Shown here in pieces: positions 33,283 to 42,924 of a DNA stretch of 64,000 bases. Every line of letters starts with the position of its first letter. Within the stretch, counting starts at the first letter, position 1. This DNA is from Thalassotalea_F euphylliae (lineage in GTDB: Bacteria > Pseudomonadota > Gammaproteobacteria > Enterobacterales > Alteromonadaceae): positions 806,001 through 870,000 of the forward strand of contig NZ_JBHUIB010000012.1 in NCBI RefSeq assembly GCF_042682785.1, written 5' to 3'. Position numbers and translations under genes: made by a program. Below the pieces are notes generated by a model. It was not told the origin of the DNA. It did not search any database and saw only the letters and a program-made list of their open reading frames with translations.

Positions 33283-34965
33283 TTGTCTAACACATATCAG
33301 GATGCGTTAAATTCCTTCAAAGCCGAAAATTATAAAAAGGCTAGCAAGCAGTTATTAAAATTAAGAAAAAGAACATTAGATGAAAATGTATTGCTACAAA
33401 GCTGCGCATTCAAACTAGAACAATTCAATAAAGTTATTGAATTAGGAAAACAACTCATCCCGCAAATCGCAGATAAAAAAGCCAAAGCTAATATGCTTTA
33501 TCATATGGGAGTTGCTTCTTTTAAACTCAACAGAGTTAATGACGGTGAACGCTTTTTTGTTGAGAGTTTGCAAAATGATGAGGGTATAGATAATGCCAAA
33601 AGCCGTTACGAATTGTGCGTAGCTTATTATCAACTAGAAAAGTACGAAAAATTAGAGCTGATGTCTGAAAAGTTGCTTGCCTGGGAAAAATATTTTGCTA
33701 AAGCACAACTTTTACGAATTGAAAAGTCAGCTAAAGTCGACTCAAAAAAAATCCTTTTAGATAGGGTCACAAAAATTCTTCCGTATGCTAATAAGCTCCA
33801 TTCAACAGAATTTGCTGATCTTGGTACCTATTTACTTGGCTTAGGGATGCTAGACGAGTTTGAAAGTGCACTCTCTAGTTATGAGTTAGCAAATAAAGAA
33901 CAACGATGGTTTGAAAGAGCCAAAGTGCTCTTCGAAAAAGGAAAATACGCGGAAACATTGGACGCAATCGAATTTGCGCAAAATCACCCTGAAAAGAAGG
34001 TACAGCCGTTTTCAGCGATGTTTTATCTTAAGGGAAAGGTACTAGATAAGCTAAGCCGTTACGATGAAGCCTTTGATAATTTTCAAGCAGGAGCGGAAAT
34101 TGTCTCCAAGCGTAAAGAAGCGAGCAATAAATCAGTATATGCGGACAAGTTATTAAAGCTTTATCCCAAGATGGAATTTAAAACCCCCACTTTGCGAGCA
34201 TTGGATAAGAAAATAGTGTTTGTAGCTGGTTTTCCTCGTTCAGGCACAACGTTGTTGGATAATATTTTAGACACACAAGATGCTCTTGTATTAAGTGAAA
34301 GAAATATATTCTATAAATTAATAAAATACATAGAGAGCACAGGACTAAAGTATCCACAAGACCTTACTCGAATATCGATTGAGCAAATCGTTGAATACCA
34401 AGAGAAGTTTTTTGAGTTTATCGATGAGCAGGGCTACCGTTCTGAAGAACATCATACCATTATTGAAAAAGGCCCGCACCTGACAGAGCATATACCGCTT
34501 ATAAAGCAAATATTTCCAGACTCAAAAATTATTGTTTGTTTGAGACATCCTTTAGACGTTGCAATTAGCTGCTTTCAGCAAGAATTTGTTTTGAACAACT
34601 ATAATAGTCACTTAGTACGTTTTGATGATATTGTGCGTCGTTATAATAAGGTGTTTAGCTTGTTAGAAATGTATACTGAGCAAAAACATCATGATGTTTT
34701 TTGTTTTAGATATGAAGACTTGATAGAAAACTTCAGTAAAGAGATGGAGAGTATTTTTTCTTATTTACAAATTGACTTTGATGATACATACAAAGCATTT
34801 GACAAGAAATCCAAAGATAAGTTTATTACGAGTGCTTCAAGAGGACAAGTTGACAAGAAGCTGAACAAAGACTCTATGTATAAATGGAAAAATTATGAAA
34901 AGAAGATTGCTCCATATAAAAGCGAGTTAGCTTACTTTTGTGAAAAATTTGACTATAAACAATAG
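33283..34965 (+). CDS. TPR-sulfotransferase fusion protein
   Basis: The 560-residue cytoplasmic protein has an N-terminal helical TPR-like region (about residues 1-290) and a C-terminal PAPS-dependent sulfotransferase domain. The 5'-phosphosulfate loop FPRSGTTLLDNIL begins at residue 317, and the 3'-phosphate motif LRHPLDVAIS begins at 420. TPR-sulfotransferase proteins of this kind can act on glycans or on protein tyrosines; the acceptor here is unknown. The start is a TTG at 33283, the only in-frame start codon near the N-terminus, and it has no good ribosome binding site. It opens a six-gene + operon directly after the S-layer-like gene's terminator. Confidence 0.85.
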   Translation: MSNTYQDALNSFKAENYKKASKQLLKLRKRTLDENVLLQSCAFKLEQFNKVIELGKQLIPQIADKKAKANMLYHMGVASFKLNRVNDGERFFVESLQNDEGIDNAKSRYELCVAYYQLEKYEKLELMSEKLLAWEKYFAKAQLLRIEKSAKVDSKKILLDRVTKILPYANKLHSTEFADLGTYLLGLGMLDEFESALSSYELANKEQRWFERAKVLFEKGKYAETLDAIEFAQNHPEKKVQPFSAMFYLKGKVLDKLSRYDEAFDNFQAGAEIVSKRKEASNKSVYADKLLKLYPKMEFKTPTLRALDKKIVFVAGFPRSGTTLLDNILDTQDALVLSERNIFYKLIKYIESTGLKYPQDLTRISIEQIVEYQEKFFEFIDEQGYRSEEHHTIIEKGPHLTEHIPLIKQIFPDSKIIVCLRHPLDVAISCFQQEFVLNNYNSHLVRFDDIVRRYNKVFSLLEMYTEQKHHDVFCFRYEDLIENFSKEMESIFSYLQIDFDDTYKAFDKKSKDKFITSASRGQVDKKLNKDSMYKWKNYEKKIAPYKSELAYFCEKFDYKQ

Positions 34966-34969
34966 TTTT

Positions 34970-35872
34970 ATGCAAAACTTTTTAAGTAAGCTAAAACAGA
35001 TTTCTCGGATCAAACGTGTCAGGTATGAACATGAAATATTGACTCAGCAGAATGCTTTAATGGTTGAGTACATTGAACAGTTATCTTTGTCAATGTTAGG
35101 GGCGCAGAAAGAAAAAGAAAATGTTGACGTATTGTGTTCTTTCACCTCTTACGGAGAGCGGGTACAGGTAGCTCATATAACTGCACTTAGTTTGTTAACA
35201 CAATCGGTGACGCCCCAAAGCGTGATACTTTGGCTCGATAAAGAAGAATATGAGGAAGACAGCCTTCCTGAGCAGCTAAAGATGTTGGTGCCTTTTGGGT
35301 TGTCTATTCGGTTTTGTAAAAATTTACGTTCATATAAGAAATTAATTCCAACATTAAAGTGCTTTCCTGATAGAGATATAGCTACTTTTGATGATGATAT
35401 TATTTACCCAAACGATCATTTAGAGCGACTGGTAAATACGTCAAGACGCTACCCAAAATCTGTTGTATGTCATTTAGCACATTGCGTGACAACAGATAGA
35501 AATAGTCAACCGAAGCCATACGAGAAGTGGCGCTATCATATTGAATCAATACAAGTTGATGAACAATCAAATGATAATGTAGTGCCTATTGGTCTTGGTG
35601 GCGTTTTATATCCAAGGGGAAGCCTAGCTGAAGAGGTAATCGACGATGAACTTTTCCTTGAGGCATGTCCCAACGCTGACGATCTTTGGTTTAAATGTAT
35701 GGCACTTAAAAATAAGACCAGCACAGTTATTGTACCAGATACATTGTCTTACCGAGAATATATTCAAATACCCGGTACCCAAGAAAAAACGTTGTGGCAA
35801 TCGAACATCAGGAACAATAATCAGCAGCTTAGTAATATACTGAGATTGTTTCCAGAGATAAGATTTAAGTAG
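34970..35872 (+). CDS. Glycosyltransferase-like protein with DDD motif
   Basis: The 300-residue protein (ATG 34970; a GTG at 34940 lies inside the preceding gene) has a helical start and a GT-A-like core. The core carries VLCSFTSYGERVQVAHITAL, the metal-binding type motif IATFDDDIIYP, GLGGVLYPRGSL and CPNADDLWFKCMAL. I recognise this pattern from putative glycosyltransferases in capsule and LPS clusters, but not the sugar used. It is 4 bases after the TPR-sulfotransferase and 17 before the next sulfotransferase. Confidence 0.75.
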   Translation: MQNFLSKLKQISRIKRVRYEHEILTQQNALMVEYIEQLSLSMLGAQKEKENVDVLCSFTSYGERVQVAHITALSLLTQSVTPQSVILWLDKEEYEEDSLPEQLKMLVPFGLSIRFCKNLRSYKKLIPTLKCFPDRDIATFDDDIIYPNDHLERLVNTSRRYPKSVVCHLAHCVTTDRNSQPKPYEKWRYHIESIQVDEQSNDNVVPIGLGGVLYPRGSLAEEVIDDELFLEACPNADDLWFKCMALKNKTSTVIVPDTLSYREYIQIPGTQEKTLWQSNIRNNNQQLSNILRLFPEIRFK

Positions 35873-35889
35873 CTCTGTAAGAAGTTTAT

Positions 35890-36615
35890 ATGCTAGCGCT
35901 AAAAAAGAAGTTTTTGTTTGTTCATATCCCAAAGGTGGCAGGGCAAAGCATTGAAAAGACGCTTATGGCGATATTTGATGATTTACCTGAAAGAAACGAG
36001 CTGTTATTAAAGCCGAATCTAAACCCTCTTAAAGGACCTCCTCGGCTTGCTCATTTAACTGCCCAAGAGTACATACGTTGTGGTTATATAGACCAAGCAA
36101 GTTTCGATAATATCTATAAATTTGCATTTGTGCGAAACCCTTGGGAAAGGTTAGTTTCAGAATTCAATTATCGTAAAAGTCTAGGGTTGGAAAAGTATCA
36201 ATGTTCTTTTCGACGTTTTGTAATGGATGGTTTTCCCACAAAGTTTGACGATGATTATGTAAATGCTCGCGATTTATTCCGACATGTTATTCCCCAGTCT
36301 AGTTTTCTATTTGATAAAGATGGGGAGCTACTTGTAGATTTTATTGGAAGGTTTGAGCGACTGCAGGCTGATTTTTCTATTGTTTGTAAGAAACTGGGTG
36401 TTGAAGAAACAGAGCTGATGCGAGAAAACATTACAAAGCTTCAAAAGAGTAACTCCTTTTTTGCTTGGCTAGCTAACCGTTTTATCAAAGATACAAGTAA
36501 GGATATAAAACAGCACTACAGTCAGTACTATGATAATGAGACTGAGCAGAAAGTTGCGGAATTGTATCGTCAGGATATTGTTAACTTTGGATATACTTTT
36601 GAAGCTCAGAATTAG
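35890..36615 (+). CDS. Sulfotransferase family 2 protein (carbohydrate type)
   Basis: The 241-residue protein has the family-2 layout of carbohydrate sulfotransferases: the phosphosulfate motif HIPKVAGQSI at residues 12-21 and the 3'-phosphate motif VRNPWERLVSEF around 81-92 with Ser90. This family transfers sulfate from PAPS to uronic acid, hexosamine or similar sugars in glycans. There is no signal peptide or membrane helix, so it would act in the cytoplasm on lipid-linked sugars or precursors. It belongs to the six-gene + operon. Confidence 0.87.
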   Translation: MLALKKKFLFVHIPKVAGQSIEKTLMAIFDDLPERNELLLKPNLNPLKGPPRLAHLTAQEYIRCGYIDQASFDNIYKFAFVRNPWERLVSEFNYRKSLGLEKYQCSFRRFVMDGFPTKFDDDYVNARDLFRHVIPQSSFLFDKDGELLVDFIGRFERLQADFSIVCKKLGVEETELMRENITKLQKSNSFFAWLANRFIKDTSKDIKQHYSQYYDNETEQKVAELYRQDIVNFGYTFEAQN

Positions 36616-36634
36616 CGTTCCAATAAAATAAAGA

Positions 36635-37435
36635 GTGGTGCAATATAGTTTGAACAGTTTATTTTCTAAAATTAAACGTTTCTATTACTGGAACTATACG
36701 CGTTACGCGTCTGAGTCAAACGTTTTGATTTATCAGATGGGAAAAGTGGGCTCTACCTCGCTAGAAAAAGCTATAGAAGAGAGTCTCCATTTTCATACAC
36801 TTTATGTTGATAATTATCCGTGCAAAACGAGGTTGAAGGGTTTGTATGGAGTCGGTTTAAAAGGAGAATTTAAAAAGCTTTCAATGAGGCTTGGATATTT
36901 TCTCAGACGCCGAGCAATTAAATCTAGACGGCACATTAAAGTTATTACTTTGGTAAGGGCTCCATTAGAAAGAAACATATCTATGTTTTTTCAAGATATT
37001 GATGCTTACCTATTTTCTGCCTACTCTAGAATTGATGGATCAGAACCTCTTTCAACAAGAGAACATTCTACTAGCGTTTTGGCAGACATATTCAACGCCA
37101 GATTCGAGCATAGTTACCCACTTAATTGGTTCGACAGAGAGTTTAAACGATTCTTTGGAATTAATGTCTATGATTACACTTTTGATAAAGAAAAAGGTGT
37201 TGGTGTGTGGAACAGGGAGAACGTATCTATTATTTGTTTTGAGTTATCAAAATTACACGAAAATAAAGCATTGCTTGAGAGTTTTCTCGGCAAACAGGTT
37301 AACTTAGAACGTTCTAATGATGGCGATAATAAGTGGTACAGTGAGGCATATAAAACCTTTAAGAGTAACTATCTACCTTCGAACGACATTAAAGAGTTGA
37401 TGGCATCGAGTAAATTTTCAAAATATTTTTATTAA
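36635..37435 (+). CDS. NKWYS-family putative capsular polysaccharide protein (sulfotransferase-like)
   Basis: The 266-residue protein begins after GTG 36635 (a second GTG follows at 36638). Its P-loop-like motif YQMGKVGSTSLEK starts at residue 33, a 3'-phosphate-like motif VRAPLERNISMFF follows, and the family signature NKWYS lies near the C-terminus (residues 232-236). The NKWYS family is annotated as putative capsular polysaccharide synthesis, and its P-loop and RxPxxR-type motifs are those of sulfotransferases. The acceptor is unknown. Confidence 0.8.
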   Translation: MVQYSLNSLFSKIKRFYYWNYTRYASESNVLIYQMGKVGSTSLEKAIEESLHFHTLYVDNYPCKTRLKGLYGVGLKGEFKKLSMRLGYFLRRRAIKSRRHIKVITLVRAPLERNISMFFQDIDAYLFSAYSRIDGSEPLSTREHSTSVLADIFNARFEHSYPLNWFDREFKRFFGINVYDYTFDKEKGVGVWNRENVSIICFELSKLHENKALLESFLGKQVNLERSNDGDNKWYSEAYKTFKSNYLPSNDIKELMASSKFSKYFY

Positions 37436-37460
37436 TTAGCAATGTGTAGTAAATAATCAA

Positions 37461-38390
37461 ATGAATGAACAAGCAAATAAGCCCTCACCTGATTTTGTAA
37501 TATGTGGTGCGATGAAATGTGGCACAACAAGCCTCCATCATATGCTTGATTCCCATCCAAATGTTTTGATACCAGCAAAAGAAGTTCACTACTACAACGA
37601 GTGCGATATTGTTCAACACCCTGATTTTTCAACTTTTCATGATGGTGTTTGGAGAGGGAGGCGCTCTTTAGCCAATAACAGCACACTAGATAAAGTAGTT
37701 GAAGGTAACCTCTATGGCGAAGATTCTACTACTTATTTAGCATCAGAGGTTGCAATAAGAAGCCTCTCCAAGCTATCTAAAAAACCAAAGCTCATTGTCA
37801 TGTTGCGACAACCTAGTAAACGGGCATATTCGCAGTATTGGCATTTGGTGAACTCGGGGCGGGTCAGCCAATCTTTTGAGAAAGTGATTATGAATAACCC
37901 GTTGTTGCTATTAGATAGAAGCATGTATAAACGACAGTTGGATGTCATTTATAAATACTTTGAACCAAGCGAGGTATTAATCGTTGTTTTTGAAAACTTT
38001 GTCGTCAAGCCAGAAGAAGAGCTTGATAGAGTAGCTAAATTTTTAAATATTGATGTAAGTCTTTTTCCTGCAAATATAATTCGAACACATTCAAATGCTA
38101 GCTCCAGGTATTTATCAACATCATTATTGTTTATTAAAAATAAGCTTCTAAGAGAACATGCATTTATCAAGTACCAAGATAAATCACTGTTACCGAAAAA
38201 ATATAAATATTTGCGTTACTACAATGCACTAATCGAGCGACTGCATAATCTCGTCAACCCACGGGTAAATAGCTCTTTGCCACCGATGAAAAATAATACT
38301 AAAAAATATTTAGATGATTATTTTAAAAAAGAGTTTGAGGGAATTAACTCTGTTTTGGATATCGACGTGACATCTATTTGGTTTAAATAG
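37461..38390 (+). CDS. Sulfotransferase (heparan-sulfate sulfotransferase-like)
   Basis: The 309-residue protein has the phosphosulfate loop ICGAMKCGTTSLHHML (residues 14-29), the following KEVHYYNECD seen in NST-type sulfotransferases, and the 3'-phosphate motif MLRQPSKRAYSQYW (114-127). It likely sulfates a surface glycan from PAPS. No membrane segment is seen. It is fifth in the + operon, directly before a flippase gene. Confidence 0.87.
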   Translation: MNEQANKPSPDFVICGAMKCGTTSLHHMLDSHPNVLIPAKEVHYYNECDIVQHPDFSTFHDGVWRGRRSLANNSTLDKVVEGNLYGEDSTTYLASEVAIRSLSKLSKKPKLIVMLRQPSKRAYSQYWHLVNSGRVSQSFEKVIMNNPLLLLDRSMYKRQLDVIYKYFEPSEVLIVVFENFVVKPEEELDRVAKFLNIDVSLFPANIIRTHSNASSRYLSTSLLFIKNKLLREHAFIKYQDKSLLPKKYKYLRYYNALIERLHNLVNPRVNSSLPPMKNNTKKYLDDYFKKEFEGINSVLDIDVTSIWFK

Positions 38391-38393
38391 TTG

Positions 38394-39623
38394 ATGTACA
38401 AACGCGGAATTTTCTTACTCTTATTAAAGTGTATCATCCTTGCTATTACTGTCAGTTTCAACTTCTTGGCAGCTAAGTTCTTAGGGTTGGAGCAATACGG
38501 CCTATTCGCAATAGCTTCTTCCATTCTTTTGTTTAGTGTTACTTTGAGCAAGTTTGGTTTAGAACAAGTAGTGACCCGCTTTTTTGCTGTGAACAATGTT
38601 TCTTCAGATGCTTACACCGGGAACTTTTTATTTTTGTTGTTATCTAGTTCTATCGTAGCTTTTTTTATCTATTTTTGTGGATCTGGCTTACTTCTTAAAT
38701 TTAATGAACAACATGAGCTAGTTGGCCTTTTCAGCTTCATTGCGGTGCTAAATGTTCTTCAAACAATACAGGCATATAATGCGGCAGTTTTAAAAGGGTT
38801 GTCAGAAGCAGTCCTTTACACATTACTGAATGGTTTTTTCTCCTTTGGGGTCGCACTATTGATTACTCTGATTGTAAAACCAAGCACAGCAAATGAATTG
38901 CTAATCATCTTAGTTTGCTCGACTGTAATCTCTTGTTTATTAAGCTTTTTGGCTATTAAAGCTCGAACGAAGTATAGGTTGGTTGTATTTAAAGGTACCA
39001 TGCCTCACATCCGCACGGTGATCGGTCCAGGGTTTAATATGTTGCTCGTATCCTTAGGAGCAATTATTACTCAGCAATCCAGTACACTGTTATTGGGTGC
39101 ACATGTTTCTTTAGAGCAAGTGGCTGTATTTGCACTGGCGTTAAAGGTGTCATTTATCATGAGTTACCCTTTAGTGGTTTCGAACACCATCAATAGCGCT
39201 AGTTTTGCCAGGCTATACAAAGAAAAGGATATTCTGGCACTAAAGTTACTGATGAATGATGTAAGAAAAATACTCTCTTTTATTGCTATATTTGGCTTAG
39301 CTTTGGCAATTTTGTGTGGTGAAGGTATTTTAAAGTTTTTAGGGCAAGAGTTTATGCCAATGTATGAGCTACTTCTGATATTGATGTTTGGGCAATGTAT
39401 AAATTTGGCAACAGGCTCTTCTGTAAATCTATTGATTATGGCCGGGTTTGAAAGAATACATAGAAGGAATGTATTAATTCTGACAACTTTAAATGTACTT
39501 ACGCTAATTATTTTTATTCCAATTTATGGAGTTTTGGCTGCTGCAATAATAACGTCTACTTTTATTGCAATTAAAAACATAGTCTCTGCTTTTTATGTAA
39601 ATAAGCTGGTACTAAAACTTTAG
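38394..39623 (+). CDS. Wzx-type lipid-linked oligosaccharide flippase
   Basis: The protein of about 409 residues is almost wholly hydrophobic, with about 12 membrane segments. It opens in the manner of polysaccharide flippases (ILAITVSFNFLAAKFLGLEQ, YGLFAIASSILLF). Such proteins turn undecaprenyl-linked repeat units to the periplasm. I prefer ATG 38394 over the TTG at 38391. It closes the + operon; its stop is 3 bases from the end of the convergent sulfotransferase gene, with no terminator between them. A second flippase gene lies at 47214-48470. Confidence 0.82.
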   Translation: MYKRGIFLLLLKCIILAITVSFNFLAAKFLGLEQYGLFAIASSILLFSVTLSKFGLEQVVTRFFAVNNVSSDAYTGNFLFLLLSSSIVAFFIYFCGSGLLLKFNEQHELVGLFSFIAVLNVLQTIQAYNAAVLKGLSEAVLYTLLNGFFSFGVALLITLIVKPSTANELLIILVCSTVISCLLSFLAIKARTKYRLVVFKGTMPHIRTVIGPGFNMLLVSLGAIITQQSSTLLLGAHVSLEQVAVFALALKVSFIMSYPLVVSNTINSASFARLYKEKDILALKLLMNDVRKILSFIAIFGLALAILCGEGILKFLGQEFMPMYELLLILMFGQCINLATGSSVNLLIMAGFERIHRRNVLILTTLNVLTLIIFIPIYGVLAAAIITSTFIAIKNIVSAFYVNKLVLKL

Positions 39624-39626
39624 GTA

Positions 39627-40463
39627 TCACCAATCAAATGAGCGCCCAAGGAGTTTGAATAGCTTTTCATTGTGTGGCTCATAATACTGCTCAAGCCATT
39701 TTATTAACTCTAAAGGGGCCTTGGGCCGACTTTGTGCTACGTTAACGGGTTTATAGTCGGTTTTCTTTTGACTTTGCTCGATATCTAAAAAGGCTATTGT
39801 TTCTTTTACTACTTTTTCAGGAAAAGAGAACAACTCTTCACTGCAGATTATTTTGATTTGCTCGTTTGGGAAGTGATTCATGTAGCGCGTGATTTGATCT
39901 AAATACAACCCTCTCATGCAGTAACTTTTGGTTCGAAAGTCGGGGTGAGAAAAGTGTTTCTTATCAAGGATGCTTGATAACCTGTCACGTTCCCCTTTGA
40001 TTGCATCCTCTATTTTTAATGTTTCAAATCCATGTTTTTTTGTGTGGAAGTAGTGTGAAATTGCTCGCTCTACAGGGTTTCTTAGTAGGATTATTATTTT
40101 ACTGGCAGGGTTAAAAGCGCTGATTCGTTGTGGAACTAACGGATGAAACAAGTACATTGGAGTTGAATCTAGGCAAATCAAATCGCTTGACCTAAGAGGG
40201 CAAATAGGGAAGTGCGAGCGGTACCAATTTGTACTCTTTGAGAAATTATCTACTTCTGGTCTCAGCCCTCCGCTGAAATAGTGTAGTTCCTTTTTTGTTG
40301 CTCCGATAACCTTCGGATGTTGGCATAAATATGAATGCAAACTAGATGTTCCAGCCTTTTGGGCCCCAACGATGAATGTATTGGGGAGTGGTCTGAAAAA
40401 TGGTGTAGCAGATTTCCAGAGATATTTCAGTGGAGTGCTTATTATAGAATGAACTTTAGACAT
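39627..40463 (-). CDS. Sulfotransferase domain protein (reverse strand)
   Basis: The 278-residue protein has the phosphosulfate loop VGAQKAGTSSLHSYL (residues 32-46), KKELHYFSGG, and the 3'-phosphate motif LLRNPVERAISHYF (126-139). It is of the same broad NST/sulfotransferase-1 type as the one at 37461 but is transcribed the opposite way. The gene stands alone between the + operon and the Wzz-like gene, with a 222-base divergent gap upstream. It is the fifth sulfotransferase-type gene in 7 kb. Confidence 0.87.
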   Translation of the reverse strand: MSKVHSIISTPLKYLWKSATPFFRPLPNTFIVGAQKAGTSSLHSYLCQHPKVIGATKKELHYFSGGLRPEVDNFSKSTNWYRSHFPICPLRSSDLICLDSTPMYLFHPLVPQRISAFNPASKIIILLRNPVERAISHYFHTKKHGFETLKIEDAIKGERDRLSSILDKKHFSHPDFRTKSYCMRGLYLDQITRYMNHFPNEQIKIICSEELFSFPEKVVKETIAFLDIEQSQKKTDYKPVNVAQSRPKAPLELIKWLEQYYEPHNEKLFKLLGRSFDW

Positions 40464-40657
40464 CGTGATTTAGCGAAGATTTTTTGACTATTATAACGTT
40501 TTCAGAGTTAACTGTTTGTTTAATTTTTCTTTTTAACAATTCATTTCTGATATATAAATCTTCTGGCTTAGGAGCTGCGTTTATGCGTGAAAAATAGAGT
40601 TTAAGGTAAATGTTAACCCAACTTAGTAATTTCTTTTGTTTTCTTGAACTGCCGAGC

Positions 40658-40666
40658 TGATATAAT
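40658..40666 (+). promoter_or_regulatory. Extended -10 promoter before the Wzz-like gene
   Basis: TGATATAAT (40658-40666) is a perfect extended -10 element. TTTTCT lies 16 bases before TATAAT as a weak -35. Transcription would begin about 13 bases before the ATG at 40686, leaving almost no leader and no Shine-Dalgarno, so a downstream ATG at 40704 remains possible. Confidence 0.6.
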
Positions 40667-40685
40667 CGCCATCCTCTAGAATTTA

Positions 40686-41615
40686 ATGAGTATATTGATA
40701 GACATGGTAGAAGTTAGAGAAAAAGACGAGATATCTCTCACGGATGTGTGGAGAGAAATATGGAAGAAAAAGATTTTTGTAATTATCGTTGGTATCTCAT
40801 TTACTGCTTTGGCTATCGCTCTTGCAATTAGCCTACCGAATAAATATACCGCCAAGGTATTATTAGTTCCTATAAAAGAGGAGCAGGATGGTTTAGCCTC
40901 TTTAGCAAAAAGTTTCGGCGGGCTCGCAGGTATGGCTGGTTTAAAGCTAGGCCGAAATAGAGGGCCAGATAAAACAGATATTGCTCTAGAGGTACTGAAG
41001 TCTCAAACCTTTATCGAAGCTTTTATTAAAAAGCACAACTTAGCTGTTCCTTTAATGGCTGCTAAAAATAGTGATCCTGTTACATATGAGCTTGAATTCA
41101 ACGAAAAAGTGTACGATGTAAAAGCAAGCAAATGGATTCGAGAAGTTAAAGCGCCGAAAACCCCTGAGCCCTCAGCTGAGGAGTTATCTGAGGCCTTTTT
41201 GAAAATTTTAGAAATTGAAGTAGTACCTAAAACAGGCTTTGTTCAATTGTCTGTAGAGTTCTTTTCACCTGTTTTGGCTCAGCAATGGCTCACTTTACTT
41301 GTAGAAGAGATTAACAGTGTAGTCAAGGAACAAGATAAACGTGAGGCGCTGAGTAGTTTAGATTACTTAAACGAAGTCATTCTACAAACTGATAATAGAC
41401 GCATGCATGAAACGTTTTATCAACTGATAGAAGAGCAAACGAAAACGCTTATGTTGGTTGAATCTCGTCCTGAGTATGTCCTGAAAACGGTTGCCCCTGC
41501 TGTTGTTCCAGAGAAGAGAACATCGCCTAAACGAGCTTTGATTGTGGTTTTTGGCGGACTTGTTGGTGGTATTTTAGCTGTTTTATTCGTCGTTATTCGA
41601 TTCATTCTGAAATAG
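40686..41615 (+). CDS. Wzz-type polysaccharide chain-length regulator
   Basis: The 309-residue protein has an N-terminal membrane helix after ISLTDVWREIWKKKIFVIIV and a periplasmic middle part with coiled-coil segments. A C-terminal helix (LIVVFGGLVGGILAVLFVVI) follows PEKRTSPKRA. This is the Wzz/PCP topology that sets glycan chain length. It lacks a tyrosine-kinase domain, so it looks like an O-antigen-type regulator or a kinase-free PCP rather than a full Wzc. It is followed after 7 bases by the Wzy-like gene. Confidence 0.88.
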   Translation: MSILIDMVEVREKDEISLTDVWREIWKKKIFVIIVGISFTALAIALAISLPNKYTAKVLLVPIKEEQDGLASLAKSFGGLAGMAGLKLGRNRGPDKTDIALEVLKSQTFIEAFIKKHNLAVPLMAAKNSDPVTYELEFNEKVYDVKASKWIREVKAPKTPEPSAEELSEAFLKILEIEVVPKTGFVQLSVEFFSPVLAQQWLTLLVEEINSVVKEQDKREALSSLDYLNEVILQTDNRRMHETFYQLIEEQTKTLMLVESRPEYVLKTVAPAVVPEKRTSPKRALIVVFGGLVGGILAVLFVVIRFILK

Positions 41616-41622
41616 TCGTTAT

Positions 41623-42924
41623 ATGTTGAAAATTGCAAAAATAATCCCCAAGAACTTTGTTCTTGGGTTTTTACTTTTTGCCAGTATATATGCTTTTAAT
41701 TTGCCTATTGTGGGTAACTCTGCATATTGGTCGATGGCTTTGATATGGTCTTTGTTACTCATATTTGACGGTGCAGCAACTAACTTTAAACTGCTTTTAA
41801 GGCAGAAGTTCTTTTATTTTCCAATATTGGTGCTAACCGCTGCGCTTGTTTCTTCAATCATTTTACCTATAGTGCATAATACGTCTGACTTCACTATGGT
41901 GAAGACATGGATTAACAATCTATTGGCTTATATAACCATCGGTATTTTAGTGAGTGCTTTTTTAACTAAGAAGGATGATTATGAATCAGTATTTAGAATA
42001 CTGTTTATCGTTTTTATCATCCAAGTTGTTATCGTTTGGCTAATGTTGGCTGTAGCCCCTTTAAGGGATGCTATTCAATCAATCACCAAATCCGCTGCTG
42101 CAATGGCTAGAATGGAAACCTATGGTGGTGCTAGAGGGTTAGGTTTTACGAGCTTCGTCGCATTTGGCTTTTCTGTTTTAATGGGCTTATTGGCGCTTTT
42201 GATGCATTATTACTTTGCGGTATACAAAGCTCAGAAACACCTGCCTTGGAAAGTCATTTTATTTTATATGGCATTTATTGCTGGTATTTCGGCAGGGAGA
42301 ACCTCTTTTGCTGGTTTAGCAATGGGCTTCTATTTTTACTGGATTTTATTAAATCGAAAGCAACTTTTTGCGGGTGTTGGTAAGTCAATTATTTACTCAC
42401 TTATCTTAGTGTCGCCTGTCATTATTTATATAATGTCTAATCCTGCATTAGCTGATATTGTCGATCAGTATTACAGGTATGCGTTCCAATTTATATATAA
42501 ATACTTCTATGACGGTTATGTAGGGAAGTCCTCACTAGACGCACTAGAAAGTATGTATTTTCCGTTAACTAATGAGCAAATTTTCTGGGGTGATGGCAGG
42601 TATACCTCGAGTGTCGGTAATTATTATATGCAAACAGACGCTGGCTATATGCGGTTTATTTTAATGTTAGGCCTAGTACCTAATATTATCATTTATGCGG
42701 GCTTCTGTTGGATATTACTTTCATACTACATTGTTAACAAAGAGCATGTACCTGCAATTGGTGGGTTGATTTTATTAATAGGTACGCTGAGTTTTGTATA
42801 CCATTATAAAGGCGAGCTGATTATGTATAACGTTTCCTACATGAAAATTATTTACTTCTTATTTATTTCGATATCTTTGATAACGATAAAGAAAAAAATG
42901 AAGGGGTTGGCTAAAACCCATTAA
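41623..42924 (+). CDS. O-antigen polymerase/ligase-like membrane protein (Wzy-like)
   Basis: The 433-residue protein is polytopic, about 10-12 membrane segments, with a large loop (about residues 275-350). It has the Wzy/WaaL-type layout, with GGARGLGFTS and ISAGRTSFAGLAMG that resemble the O-antigen ligase family core. It probably joins glycan repeat units in the periplasm. It pairs with the Wzz-like gene. Its stop overlaps that of the convergent glycosyltransferase by 4 bases (TTAA). Confidence 0.8.
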   Translation: MLKIAKIIPKNFVLGFLLFASIYAFNLPIVGNSAYWSMALIWSLLLIFDGAATNFKLLLRQKFFYFPILVLTAALVSSIILPIVHNTSDFTMVKTWINNLLAYITIGILVSAFLTKKDDYESVFRILFIVFIIQVVIVWLMLAVAPLRDAIQSITKSAAAMARMETYGGARGLGFTSFVAFGFSVLMGLLALLMHYYFAVYKAQKHLPWKVILFYMAFIAGISAGRTSFAGLAMGFYFYWILLNRKQLFAGVGKSIIYSLILVSPVIIYIMSNPALADIVDQYYRYAFQFIYKYFYDGYVGKSSLDALESMYFPLTNEQIFWGDGRYTSSVGNYYMQTDAGYMRFILMLGLVPNIIIYAGFCWILLSYYIVNKEHVPAIGGLILLIGTLSFVYHYKGELIMYNVSYMKIIYFLFISISLITIKKKMKGLAKTH

